A stretch of 64,000 nt of DNA, from NCBI RefSeq assembly GCF_021596505.1, contig NZ_PJIZ01000037.1:1-64000 (forward strand), in the 5' to 3' direction. Every line of letters starts with the position of its first letter. Within the stretch, counting starts at the first letter, position 1. Under the pieces are notes generated by a model, which was not told the DNA's origin, did no database searches, and saw only the letters and a program-made list of their open reading frames with translations. The DNA is from Nostoc sp. CMAA1605. Lineage in GTDB: Bacteria; Cyanobacteriota; Cyanobacteriia; Cyanobacteriales; Nostocaceae. The translations under genes and the position numbers were made by a program. Below, piece by piece: positions 10,012 through 19,511 of this stretch.

Positions 10012-10515
10012 TTAGGGGTTAGGGACTGGGGATTGGGGATTGGGGTTAAAAATATTAGTGAGGACTTGAGCAAGGGCATCTCTTTGGCTGCGAGTCAGGC
10101 GTTTAATGGCGGCGCGATCGCCTTCTAAGGGATTTTGCTTTAAAGTATCATTACCTGGGTAAGTGTTGTCATACATGATTTCATTAGCGTCCAGATAATC
10201 AGCCAAAGTTAGCTTCCAATCAAGTCGATAATTGGGGGCGCGTTCTTTAATATAAATGTGATATCTAATCAAACGACTAATTAAGGTGCTATTTTCTGCC
10301 ACTTTACCCGATGATTGGCTGATATATTGGTTTTCTTTAGGTAAATCAGGCAATTGCTGATAGACTAACTGCCACACATCGCTAGGGGTAATTCTTTGCG
10401 CCTCGGCTGGTGATTGGGGTAATATGCTGATTGCAGAAGTCCCTAAAATGATGCTGAGATTTAAGGCAGTGATACCTACGGCGGACTTTGCCAAAGCTAA
10501 TAATTTAAACTGCAC
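10012..10515 (-). CDS. Secreted hypothetical protein with repeat-encoded C-terminus
   Basis: A 167 aa protein with an N-terminal signal peptide (basic MQFK, hydrophobic LALAKSAVGITALNLSIILG, probable cleavage after PAEAQ). The mature part is helical and ends in [14 protein letters not shown]. The last ten or so residues are read from a CCCCAATC-type tandem repeat, so the tail is probably not under strong selection. The start codon appears to be GTG. Related proteins occur in Nostocales but I cannot name a function. It sits between rpoZ (135 bases upstream) and the DUF1818 gene. Confidence 0.65.
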   Translation of the reverse strand: MQFKLLALAKSAVGITALNLSIILGTSAISILPQSPAEAQRITPSDVWQLVYQQLPDLPKENQYISQSSGKVAENSTLISRLIRYHIYIKERAPNYRLDWKLTLADYLDANEIMYDNTYPGNDTLKQNPLEGDRAAIKRLTRSQRDALAQVLTNIFNPNPQSPVPNP

Positions 10516-10649
10516 AAATTTGATTCTGAGAATTGATATTGATATTGAGAAAAACCTTTGCTAGCTCATTTAAATAAATATTCTGAGGTGAAAGCACAAA
10601 GCTGTTAGTTTTACACTCAGCACTCCGCACTTTCAACTCAGCACTAGTT

Positions 10650-10886
10650 TCACAATTCGCCGATGATTTCTGGTTGTGTCAGTTCATCAGACATTTCAAT
10701 AATTGCCCTTAGCACAGGTTTCATCATCGCATCTTCGGCACTTTCAAATTCTTCATAACGCCGACGCTTGGCACGATTTGCCACCTGAACCGTAATGCGA
10801 TAGCGATTGGAAGCTGCACTAATTAAATCCTCGGCACGGTGCATAATCTGAGACTGGGTTGTCTCGAACTTAGAACGCTTTAGCAT
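10650..10886 (-). CDS. rpoZ: DNA-directed RNA polymerase omega subunit
   Basis: A 78 aa subunit that assists folding and binding of beta' in RNA polymerase. The sequence shows the typical cyanobacterial omega pattern: [30 protein letters not shown], here split as [16 protein letters not shown] and [12 protein letters not shown], then a helical C-terminus ([14 protein letters not shown]). Length and start agree with the family. It is followed by the secreted hypothetical gene and the DUF1818 gene on the same strand. Confidence 0.93.
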   Translation of the reverse strand: MLKRSKFETTQSQIMHRAEDLISAASNRYRITVQVANRAKRRRYEEFESAEDAMMKPVLRAIIEMSDELTQPEIIGEL

Positions 10887-10920
10887 AGTAATTGGTTCTT
10901 GGGGACATACTTAGTTTAGC

Positions 10921-11109
10921 AATAGTCATTAGTCATTAGTCATTAGTCAACAGTCATTAGTCAACACTCAGCACTTATTACTCAGCACTTATTACTCAGC
11001 ACTCAGCACTCATTACTCAGCACTCAGCACTTATTACTCAGCACTCAGCACTTATTACTCAGCACTCAGCACTCATTACTCAGCACTCAGCACTCAGCAC
11101 TCATTACTC
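10921..11109. repeat. Short tandem repeats: TCATTAG and TCAGCACT(CATTAC) units
   Basis: A mixed array of CATTAGT units passes into alternating CAGCACTCAGCAC and TTATTACTCAGCAC units. It fills the space between rpoZ and the adenosine-deaminase-like gene. The same units recur at 19.4, 23.35 and 44.55 kb. Confidence 0.9.
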
Positions 11110-11123
11110 ATGCGGGAGTAGCA

Positions 11124-12158
11124 TCAGGCTAAAGCGGTAGCGCGTTCTGGTTTTAATAAACCATTCAATAAATATGCTGGACGTTGACCGTAAGGCCAGG
11201 CAAAGGCGTGACGAAAAGCAGCATCTTGACAGGCTTGTAGCTGCTCAAAATTGATAATGTCGTAAGTTAAGAGGTTTTCATACTCAAAAGGTAAACGGAC
11301 ATTGTGCAAGCCAGCATTATCAGTACAGATAGCTATATCTACGCCAGCCTCAAAACATCGGTCAAAAACTAACTTTAATTGGCGAATATCCTGCAAAGTC
11401 CCAGTTTTGAGGTAAGTTGTGGGACAAACTTCTAAACATTGTCCGAGTCTTGCTACTTCTGGTAATAATTCTGGATATAACAAAGGAATTTGGATACCGT
11501 GACCAATCCGCATTAGATAAGGTAACAATTCTGGGTAGCAGCCATCAGTAGTTTCGTAAAGATGTCCAGTTGTGTTAATTCCTAGCGATCGCGCATAATC
11601 ATACAGACTAATCAATTCTTGCAGGCGATCGCTATAATGACTATCGCCACCAGCCACATCTACAGCACAAACATATTGTCTATTATGTGCCGCTAAATCA
11701 ACAATCGCTTTATTTACCTCATAGGGTAGCCGCGAGTGCATACACAGAATTTGACTGGTCACAATAGGATATTCCGGTAAATGGCTAGCTTTACCGACCA
11801 CTTCCACAATTTCCGTCATCTTGTCAATTCTCTGTGATTGACTTAAATGTTCTGGTGTCCGTAAATACGGAGTATAACGCAATTCCAGATAAGCCAAATT
11901 CTCGAAAATATAAGCACCACGCACCAAGCGATAAATAAAGTACGGTAAAGTCTCTGCTGTTTGCACACTTTCCACTAAAGTATGCAGTTCTAAGTATTCA
12001 TCTAGAGTATTGCGTGGACGAGTGTAAAAATCTTCAAAATCTGAATAACTGCTAAACCGAGAAATTAACTCTGATGAATGTCGCTCAAAATAACGCCACA
12101 AGACACGGGGAACAACAGAACCCCCCAAGTGTCGATGCAATTCTGCATATAAAGCCAT
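11124..12158 (-). CDS. Adenosine deaminase-like amidohydrolase
   Basis: A 344 aa TIM-barrel metallohydrolase of the adenosine/AMP deaminase superfamily. The N-terminus has ELHRHLGG (metal ligands His-x-His; canonical ELHVHLDGA). Further on are TTGHLYET (third metal His and the Glu), RIGHG, LEVCPTTY and CTDNAG. In classical adenosine deaminases the last motif is TDDP, so the second Asp is Asn here and the P is missing. The substrate may be another aminopurine nucleoside. The start is set at the ATG giving MALYAELHRH; the longer frame opens with TTG and adds 13 residues of no family character. It is divergent from purA, another adenine-nucleotide gene, across about 260 bases containing CCCCAATC-type repeats. 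Confidence 0.8.
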   Translation of the reverse strand: MALYAELHRHLGGSVVPRVLWRYFERHSSELISRFSSYSDFEDFYTRPRNTLDEYLELHTLVESVQTAETLPYFIYRLVRGAYIFENLAYLELRYTPYLRTPEHLSQSQRIDKMTEIVEVVGKASHLPEYPIVTSQILCMHSRLPYEVNKAIVDLAAHNRQYVCAVDVAGGDSHYSDRLQELISLYDYARSLGINTTGHLYETTDGCYPELLPYLMRIGHGIQIPLLYPELLPEVARLGQCLEVCPTTYLKTGTLQDIRQLKLVFDRCFEAGVDIAICTDNAGLHNVRLPFEYENLLTYDIINFEQLQACQDAAFRHAFAWPYGQRPAYLLNGLLKPERATALA

Positions 12159-12253
12159 AGTGATAATTTGTCTATAAAATTTCAATAATATTAACAAATA
12201 TACGGAGGAAAGAATGTGTACTTCTAGGAAGATTGTGTAAATTTATCTAGGTT

Positions 12254-12342
12254 TGGGGATTGGGGACTGGGGACTGGGGGCAGGGAGAGACAAGGTAGAC
12301 AGTAAGTCATATCCAATGCCCCATGCCCTATGCCCCATTCCC
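12254..12342. repeat. GGGGATT/GGGGACT tandem repeat in the ada-like/purA divergent gap
   Basis: Units GGGGATT and GGGGACT, then CCCCATGCCCTATGCCCC, occupy the first part of the divergent intergenic region. The part nearest purA (12345-12416) is repeat-free and may hold its promoter. Confidence 0.7.
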
Positions 12343-12416
12343 AATAAGTATTGACAAATATTGCAGAATATGTTGATAATGGTTCTTTGTGGAAACTTTA
12401 CCTCAATAATAAAAGC

Positions 12417-13759
<1,343 letters not shown>

Positions 13760-13762
13760 TGA

Positions 13763-13824
13763 GTGCTGTTAGCGGTAGCGCGGCGTTTAGCCGGTGCTGT
13801 TAGCGGTAGCGCGGCGTTTAGCCG
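13763..13824. repeat. 31-bp perfect tandem duplication
   Basis: Two exact copies (13763-13793 and 13794-13824) of a 31-base unit starting GTGCTGTTAGCGGTAGCGCG and ending GCGTTTAGCCG. Related forms occur inverted at about 44505-44531 and, in part, near 50989-51020 and 59627-59660, so this is a dispersed family. Confidence 0.9.
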
Positions 13825-13880
13825 GTGGTGAGTGCTGAGTGCTGAGTCAGAAGTTAAAAGTCAAAGGTCTAAAGTTTTTT

Positions 13881-13940
13881 ACTAATGACCAATGACCAAT
13901 GACTAATGACTAATGACTAATGACTAATGACTAATGACTA
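13881..13940. repeat. TAATGAC tandem repeat upstream of rplY
   Basis: Eight or so copies of a seven-base unit AATGACT/AATGACC precede the rplY start by about 20 bases. Confidence 0.85.
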
Positions 13941-13963
13941 ACACCTGATAACTGATAACTGAT

Positions 13964-14266
13964 ATGGCTTTGACTGTTGAATCTAAAACCAGACCAGAAG
14001 GTAGCAAACCCAACGCATTACGTCGTTCTGGATTAATCCCCGCTAACTTATACGGTCACAAAGGTAGAGAATCTATCTCTTTAGTAGTTGATGCTAAGGT
14101 TGTAGAACGTCTACTAAAATCTGCTGCCGTAGAAAAAACAGAGATTGAACTCTCCATTCCCGAATTGCAATGGACTGGTAAAACTGTACTGAAAGAAGTT
14201 CAGGTACATCCAGCTAAAGGTACTCCTTACCACATTAGTTTTTGCGCTACAGCTAACAGCAAGTAG
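13964..14266 (+). CDS. rplY: 50S ribosomal protein L25 (short form)
   Basis: A 100 aa protein that binds 5S rRNA in the large subunit. The sequence shows the L25 beta-barrel pattern: [25 protein letters not shown], here recognised by [16 protein letters not shown], then [21 protein letters not shown]. It lacks the long C-terminal CTC extension, as is usual in cyanobacteria. It lies directly after purA and before a strong terminator, but a repeat-rich gap separates it from purA. Confidence 0.93.
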   Translation: MALTVESKTRPEGSKPNALRRSGLIPANLYGHKGRESISLVVDAKVVERLLKSAAVEKTEIELSIPELQWTGKTVLKEVQVHPAKGTPYHISFCATANSK

Positions 14267-14310
14267 ACAAAAGCAAGAGCATTTGAAATTCTGTCATAAT
14301 TGCTAATAAA

Positions 14311-14340
14311 ACCAGGGTTTTAGCCCTGGTTTTTTGTTTT
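14311..14340 (+). terminator. Rho-independent terminator after rplY
   Basis: Stem ACCAGGG / CCCTGGT, loop TTTTAG, followed by TTTTTGTTTT. It starts 45 bases after the rplY stop. Confidence 0.88.
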
Positions 14341-14470
14341 TCAAATATTTGAGTAATTAGAACCCTTCGGGAAACTCACCCACGCACTTTTTTGTAAAGT
14401 CTAAAATTGGTATAACTCTCAATCTCGCATCTAACGATAGTACGTAAATCCAACAAGTAGGGGTAATCAA

Positions 14471-15193
14471 ATGCAAATCGTTAAGACAGAGGTGAAAATT
14501 TCTACGCCTGATGGACAAATGCCTGGGTTTTTGTATAAGCCTGCTGAATTTGGGCAAAAGCCAGCAGTGATTCTCCTGATGGAAGCATTTGGCTTAACTT
14601 CCCATATTCAAGACGTAGCAGCCCGAATTGCTAATGAAGGCTACGTAGTTCTTACGCCAGATTTGTATTATCGTGAGTTGCCAAACAATAAATTTGGGTA
14701 TGCAGAGGTTGAGCAAGCGATGGCGATGATGTACCGCATGGACTTTGGGAAACCAGTAGAGGAGGATATTGGAGCTGCGATCGCTTATGTAAAGTCACAG
14801 CCAGATGTATTCCCAGAGAGAATCGGAGTGACCGGATTTTGCTTGGGTGGTGGTTTGTCCTTTCTTACTGCTTGCAAATTTTCAGACAAAATAGCAGCTG
14901 TAGCTCCCTTCTATGGCATGGTTCTAGATGAATGGATAGAAGCAATCACCAACATCACAGTACCTATTTACTTATTTCATGGTGGTATTGATCCATTTAT
15001 TCCCCTGGAACGTGTTCAGCAAATCGAAACTCGTTTCCAAGAACTTGGCAAAGAATACAAACTGCAAGTTTATCCTGATGCTGATCATGGCTTTTTCTGC
15101 AATGAGCGTTCTTCTTATAACCTGTCAGCCGCAGAAGATTCATGGCGTGAGCTAACACAGTTTTTTCACAGACATTTACAAAAACCTATCTAA
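14471..15193 (+). CDS. Dienelactone hydrolase family protein
   Basis: A 240 aa alpha/beta hydrolase. The DLH triad is visible: Cys124 in GFCLGGG, Asp174 in GGIDPFI and His206 in DADHGFF. The Glu of MEAFG (about residue 38), which positions the nucleophile in this family, is also present. The natural substrate in cyanobacteria is unknown; it need not be a dienelactone. The ATG follows a 200-base gap after the rplY terminator, so it should have its own promoter. Length is normal for the family. Confidence 0.9.
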   Translation: MQIVKTEVKISTPDGQMPGFLYKPAEFGQKPAVILLMEAFGLTSHIQDVAARIANEGYVVLTPDLYYRELPNNKFGYAEVEQAMAMMYRMDFGKPVEEDIGAAIAYVKSQPDVFPERIGVTGFCLGGGLSFLTACKFSDKIAAVAPFYGMVLDEWIEAITNITVPIYLFHGGIDPFIPLERVQQIETRFQELGKEYKLQVYPDADHGFFCNERSSYNLSAAEDSWRELTQFFHRHLQKPI

Positions 15194-15270
15194 GTTGACT
15201 CACTGTTAACTACAAGGGTCACAATATTCCATCTGGTAGACTGAAGTCATTAATTGGGCGAAGTTGACCT

Positions 15271-15897
15271 ATGACTACAACGATAGACCAAGCAAAACAA
15301 CAAAAGCCCCTCAGTTTTGAAGAGTTTCTCACCCTTTATGGTAGCGATCGCCGCTATGAACTGATCGATGGAGAAGTATTTGACTTGGAACCAACAGGAC
15401 TGCATGAAGAGGTTGCGGCTTTCATTACCACCAAGATTTGCGTTCAGATTGACAGCGCAGGCTTACCTTGGTTTGTTCTTCAGCGAGGACTATTGCGCCC
15501 TTCTAACATCGGTATGACAGCATTTCGCCCTGACGTTGCAGTTGTTGATAGAAATGAACTTACCAAAGAACCACTGTGGTCTGAACAATCGATTCTGACC
15601 CTTGGTAGTTCAATTAAGTTGGTGGTAGAAGTTGTCAGTAGTAACTGGCAAAATGACTATGCCCGTAAAGTAGAAGACTACTCGGTTTTAGGTATTCCCG
15701 AATATTGGATTGCAGACTATGTAGGTAGTGGTGGTACTCGACACATTGGCAAACCCAAACAACCCACCCTCTCTATCTGTACCCTAGTAAACGAAGAATA
15801 TGAAATTCAACAGTTTCGAGGTACTCAAAACATCGTCTCTTTCACCTTTCCAGGTTTAAAACTAACGGATGAACAGGTGTTGAGGGCAGGTAGGTAA
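15271..15897 (+). CDS. Uma2 family (DUF820) endonuclease-like protein
   Basis: A 208 aa protein of the restriction-endonuclease-like Uma2/DUF820 family, greatly expanded in cyanobacteria. Visible landmarks are RRYELIDGEVF near residue 27, RPDVAVVD near residue 89 (catalytic Asp strand), LVVEVVSSNW followed by YARKVEDYSVLGIPEYWIAD (the E-x-V/K core and following helix). Biological role unknown; members are often linked to mobile DNA. It is monocistronic and followed immediately by a MITE-like repeat. Confidence 0.88.
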   Translation: MTTTIDQAKQQKPLSFEEFLTLYGSDRRYELIDGEVFDLEPTGLHEEVAAFITTKICVQIDSAGLPWFVLQRGLLRPSNIGMTAFRPDVAVVDRNELTKEPLWSEQSILTLGSSIKLVVEVVSSNWQNDYARKVEDYSVLGIPEYWIADYVGSGGTRHIGKPKQPTLSICTLVNEEYEIQQFRGTQNIVSFTFPGLKLTDEQVLRAGR

Positions 15898-15908
15898 TAC
15901 CTTTTTTG

Positions 15909-16037
15909 GCGTTGCTGAATCAAAGTATGAAATGCAAAAATTACCCTTGTTTTTCTTTGCACCTTTGCGTCTTCTCTACGAGACGCTACGCGAATGCGCC
16001 TTTGCGTGAGAAAATTCATATTCTCAATCAGCAACGC
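15909..16037. mobile_element. MITE-like element with 10-bp terminal inverted repeats
   Basis: The 129-base stretch begins GCGTTGCTGA and ends TCAGCAACGC, a perfect 10-base terminal inverted repeat. No transposase is encoded. The inside carries a smaller palindromic segment (CTACGAGACGCTACGCG near 15975). Its ends resemble those of cyanobacterial insertion sequences, which suggests non-autonomous mobilisation. Confidence 0.6.
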
Positions 16038-16250
16038 TCCTTTTTTAATTGAAGATGCACTTGATTCTGCACTGTAGAGACGTTGTATGCAACTTCTCTA
16101 CATCATTTACTTGCTGCAACTTCCTAGAGAATTGGGATAAGAACGAAAATTTGCACAATAGAGCGAAGAATTCAGACTTTCATCAGGCTAAAAATAGTAC
16201 CATAATCAAGGTTTTAGCTAATCCCGAACTCAGATTAATTCTAAATTCCT

Positions 16251-17798
16251 ATGACCGAAGTCACTCTTCCCGCTTTAATTGAGCAAATGTTGCAGCCAGG
16301 GTTCTACCCCCATCCTGTACAAGAATCGATTCAACTCATTCAAACCCACGTTTCCTATGTGTTGCTGACTGGGGACTATGCCTATAAATTGAAAAAAACA
16401 GTCAATTTCGGTTTTTTAGATTTCTCCACCCTAGAGAAACGCCAGCATTTTTGTCAGGAAGAATTGCGGTTAAATCAACGGGGCGCGGGGGAACTCTATT
16501 TAGAAGTGTTACCGATCACGTTGCAAGATGAGCAGTATATTCTAGCGGGGACAGGTGAGCCTGTAGAATATGCAGTTAAAATGCGTCAGTTTCCCCAAGA
16601 TACTCTACTTAGTTCACTATTTGCTGAAGGGAAGTTAGACGAAACCCATTTAGAAGAATTAGGACGGGTTGTGGCACAATACCACGCCAAAACCGAGACG
16701 AATGACTATATTCGGAGTTTTGGGGAAGTTGCTCAAGTTAGAGCCGCATTTGATGAAAATTACCAGCAAACCGAAAAATATATTGGTGGGCCACAAACTC
16801 AGACACAGTTTGACGAAACTAAAGCCTACACCGACCGTTTTTTTGCCGAAAAACAAGAGTTATTTCAACGCCGCATCCAAAATGACTATATTCGGGAATG
16901 TCATGGCGACTTACACCTGAGAAATATTTGTCTGTGGCAAGATAAAATTTTGTTGTTTGATTGTATCGAGTTTAACGAACCATTCCGCTTTGTGGATGTC
17001 ATGTTTGATGTTGCTTATGCCGTCATGGATTTAGAAGCACAGCAGCGTCCTGATTTAAGTAATGCTTATCTTAATACTTATTTAGAAGAGACTGGTGATT
17101 GGGAAGGATTAGAAGTATTACCAATATATGTAAATCGTCAATCCTATGTCCGAGCCAAGGTGACATCATTTTTGTTAGATGACCCCAGTGTACCAGCTAG
17201 CGTCAAAGAAGAAGCCAGGAAAACAGCAGCCCAATACTACAAACTAGCTTGGGAATATACTCAACCCAAACAAGGAAAACTGATTTTAACTTCAGGTTTA
17301 TCTGGTTCGGGAAAAAGCACAACAGCTAAATATTTAGCACGACAAACAGGCGCGATTCATATTCGTTCTGATGCAGTTAGAAAACACTTAGGGGGAATTC
17401 CTCTGCATGAACGGGGAGGTAATGATTTATATACCCCCGAAATGACACACAAAACTTATGCACGGTTATTGAATTTGGGGATTATACTAGCTAATCAAGG
17501 TTACACCGTAATTTTAGATGCTAAGTATGATAAACAAGAACTGAGACAAGAAGCGATCGCCCAAGCCCAAAAACACCAACTACCCCTGCAAATTATTTAC
17601 TGCACAGCCCCCTTAGAAGTTGTCAAAGAACGCCTAGCTAACCGTACTGGTGATATTGCTGATGCCACAGTAGACTTATTAGCCTCACAACTCAAGCAAA
17701 CAGAAGCCTTTACCGACACCGAAAAACCCTACGTACAAATTTGGGATACAACCCAACCACCGCAAACACAATTACCAAAATTCAGTAGTATAAAGTAA
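16251..17798 (+). CDS. APH-like kinase fused to P-loop nucleotide kinase
   Basis: A 515 aa two-domain protein. Residues 1-330 resemble the aminoglycoside phosphotransferase fold, with the catalytic loop HGDLHLRN (His218 to Asn225) and the metal-binding DCIEFN. Residues about 340-510 are an AAA_33/zeta-like P-loop kinase with Walker A GLSGSGKST at 349-357 and an IRSDAVRK motif. This fusion is widespread in bacteria and usually annotated as a bifunctional APH/ATP-binding protein. The substrate is unknown and there is no reason to infer antibiotic resistance. The ATG is followed at once by the family N-terminus, and no close partner gene lies beside it. Confidence 0.85.
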   Translation: MTEVTLPALIEQMLQPGFYPHPVQESIQLIQTHVSYVLLTGDYAYKLKKTVNFGFLDFSTLEKRQHFCQEELRLNQRGAGELYLEVLPITLQDEQYILAGTGEPVEYAVKMRQFPQDTLLSSLFAEGKLDETHLEELGRVVAQYHAKTETNDYIRSFGEVAQVRAAFDENYQQTEKYIGGPQTQTQFDETKAYTDRFFAEKQELFQRRIQNDYIRECHGDLHLRNICLWQDKILLFDCIEFNEPFRFVDVMFDVAYAVMDLEAQQRPDLSNAYLNTYLEETGDWEGLEVLPIYVNRQSYVRAKVTSFLLDDPSVPASVKEEARKTAAQYYKLAWEYTQPKQGKLILTSGLSGSGKSTTAKYLARQTGAIHIRSDAVRKHLGGIPLHERGGNDLYTPEMTHKTYARLLNLGIILANQGYTVILDAKYDKQELRQEAIAQAQKHQLPLQIIYCTAPLEVVKERLANRTGDIADATVDLLASQLKQTEAFTDTEKPYVQIWDTTQPPQTQLPKFSSIK

Positions 17799-17970
17799 AT
17801 ATTTTGAGGATGAGGCAGGGGGTGGAAGAATTTTGGATTTTGGATTGAATCATACAGTTTAAAATGTAAAATTCTCAATCCAAAATTGAAAGCGCAAGGG
17901 ACAAGAGGTAAAAACTTTTATACACCCCCACCCCCTTACACCCTTAGACCCCTACACCCCTATTTTCCCC

Positions 17971-18477
17971 ATGTCACAAAACAAAAACTTATTCAATTTT
18001 TCCCCTGAGTCTATATCTCAATTTCTCTTTGGGGCCTTCATCGCATTTATTTTGAACTCGACAGGAACAACAATTACCTTAAGTATTTTCTTGGGTATTC
18101 TGGGTTGGTTTATGTTGGGTTGGTTTACTAATACTACTAAAACTAGTCCCCAACCCCCCACAGTACCCTCGGCTGATGGGATTGATGCTGGATTAAAATA
18201 TTGGTTATTTTTCTTACTAGGATTTAGTTGGTTAGGCTATCCAGCACTCATGAGCATCATACTTGGCGGTATTGGTGCTTTGGCTGGGGGTTGGACGATC
18301 GCTTGGTGGAGAAGTAAGGAACAAACTCAAACACAATTACCAGTAGAAGTTGTAGAAGATGTGGAAGGTCAACAGCAACAGTCTACCAGTAGAATTACCA
18401 GACAGCAAAAAAGGAGAGCTAGCCGTCGTTATCGTCGCGTACCTGGTAGTTTTAGTTTTAAGTTTTGGGGTAAGTAG
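17971..18477 (+). CDS. Membrane protein of unknown function
   Basis: A 168 aa protein. Hydrophobic segments lie at about 15-50 (one or two helices ending GWFMLGWF) and about 74-112 (KYWLFFLLGFSWLGYPALM then ILGGIGALAGGWTIAWW). The C-terminus is hydrophilic, Gln-rich, then strongly basic (RQQKRRASRRYRR). This suggests an integral membrane protein with a basic cytoplasmic tail. I do not recognise a family. It is preceded by a (T)ACACCCC repeat tract and followed by a GGGGACT repeat tract. Confidence 0.6.
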   Translation: MSQNKNLFNFSPESISQFLFGAFIAFILNSTGTTITLSIFLGILGWFMLGWFTNTTKTSPQPPTVPSADGIDAGLKYWLFFLLGFSWLGYPALMSIILGGIGALAGGWTIAWWRSKEQTQTQLPVEVVEDVEGQQQQSTSRITRQQKRRASRRYRRVPGSFSFKFWGK

Positions 18478-18487
18478 GGATTGGGGA

Positions 18488-18514
18488 CACTTCGACAAGC
18501 TCAGTGCTTCGCTG
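18488..18514. repeat. Dispersed repeat CACTTCGACAAGCTCAGTGC, one copy
   Basis: The core CACTTCGACAAGCTCAGTGC followed by TTCGCTGG is flanked by GGGGACT units. Two more copies in tandem lie at 23195 and 23240, each embedded in the same GGGGACT/GGGGATT context. Confidence 0.8.
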
Positions 18515-18586
18515 GGGACTGGGGACTAGGTATTGGGAATCTTCTCTGCTTCTTTGTGTCCTCTCTCCTATAACTTATGCCCTGTT

Positions 18587-19378
18587 ATGTTTTTATATCT
18601 TTCTAAGTTATTACCGTTATTATTTTATCCGTTGGGACTGGCTTGTGTCAGTTTAGTATTTGCTTTATTTAATCTGAAGAAACGACCGCGTGTTGCAGCG
18701 ATCGCTATTTCTTGGGCGTTAATTTTATTATTATTGTGCGGTAATGCTTGGGTTTCTAAATATTTGGTGCGATCGCTAGAATGGCAAAATATTCCCTCAG
18801 CCCAATTACCTACAGCAGAAGCAATTGTAGTATTAGGTGGTGCAACTAAATCAGCCTTTCCTCCACGTCCGACAGTTGATTTGAGTGAACAGGGCGATCG
18901 CGTGATTTATGCGGCTCAACTATACCGTCAAAAAAAGGCTCCTCTAATTATCCTCAGTGGTGGAAGAATTGATTGGCGGGGGAGTGGTTCATCAGAATCA
19001 GCAGATATGGTAACTCTCCTGACATCTATCGGGATTCCCAGCGAAGCATTAATTCAAGAACCAGATTCCCTCAATACTTATCAAAATGCCGTCAACGTCA
19101 AAAAAATTCTTGAATCTCGCGGTATTCGGCAAATACTGTTAGTTACTTCCGCCTTACATATGCCGCGATCGTTGAAAATTTTTCAGCGTCAAGGTATTGA
19201 TGCTATTCCCGCACCAACAGACTTTCTCGTCAGCCAAGGCGAACTCCAAGAACTCACCAGCAGCCCCAAAGCCGCTATCCTCAACTTATTACCAGACACT
19301 GACAATCTACACCAATTTACTAATGCCCTTAAAGAATATGTTGGTAGCTTCGTTTATTGGTTACGGGGATGGTTGTGA
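18587..19378 (+). CDS. YdcF/ElyC family (DUF218) membrane protein
   Basis: A 263 aa protein with two N-terminal TM helices (FLYLSKLLPLLFYPLGLACV and a second at about 38-56). A soluble DUF218 domain follows: AIVVLGGATKS, ERVIYAAQL-like DRVIYAAQLYRQ, LIILSGGRIDW, ESADMVTLLTSIGIP, NTYQNAVN and LVTSALHMPRS. Related E. coli proteins (ElyC, SanA) affect envelope integrity; the activity here is not established. The start is set at ATG 18587 because the longer frame begins at TTG and its 18 extra residues are read from repeat-like DNA. Confidence 0.87.
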   Translation: MFLYLSKLLPLLFYPLGLACVSLVFALFNLKKRPRVAAIAISWALILLLLCGNAWVSKYLVRSLEWQNIPSAQLPTAEAIVVLGGATKSAFPPRPTVDLSEQGDRVIYAAQLYRQKKAPLIILSGGRIDWRGSGSSESADMVTLLTSIGIPSEALIQEPDSLNTYQNAVNVKKILESRGIRQILLVTSALHMPRSLKIFQRQGIDAIPAPTDFLVSQGELQELTSSPKAAILNLLPDTDNLHQFTNALKEYVGSFVYWLRGWL

Positions 19379-19499
19379 TTAGTCAATAGTCAATAGTCAA
19401 TAGTCATTAGTCATTACTCAATAGTCATTAGTCATTAGTCATTAGTCATTACTCAGCACTCAGCACTCAGCACTCATTACTCATTACTCAGCACTCATT
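19379..19499. repeat. TCATTAG/TCAATAG and CAGCACT tandem repeats
   Basis: Arrays of AGTCAATAGTC, CATTAGT and CAGCACT units fill the convergent gap between the YdcF gene and the last gene of the HEP island. Confidence 0.9.
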
Positions 19500-19511
19500 A
19501 CTGATCCCTAA

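Noticed and set aside
10921-11109. Possible CRISPR array
   Set aside because: Units are only 7-15 bases, directly adjacent and without unique spacers of constant length, and no cas genes are nearby. This holds for all the tandem repeat blocks in the window.
16049-16282. 77-residue open frame upstream of the APH/P-loop kinase fusion
   Set aside because: It overlaps the start of the confident gene in another frame, begins next to a MITE-like element and has no recognisable features.
16251-17798. Aminoglycoside resistance function for the APH-like protein
   Set aside because: The APH fold is shared by many small-molecule kinases. The fusion with a P-loop kinase is widespread in non-resistant bacteria, and nothing here points to resistance.
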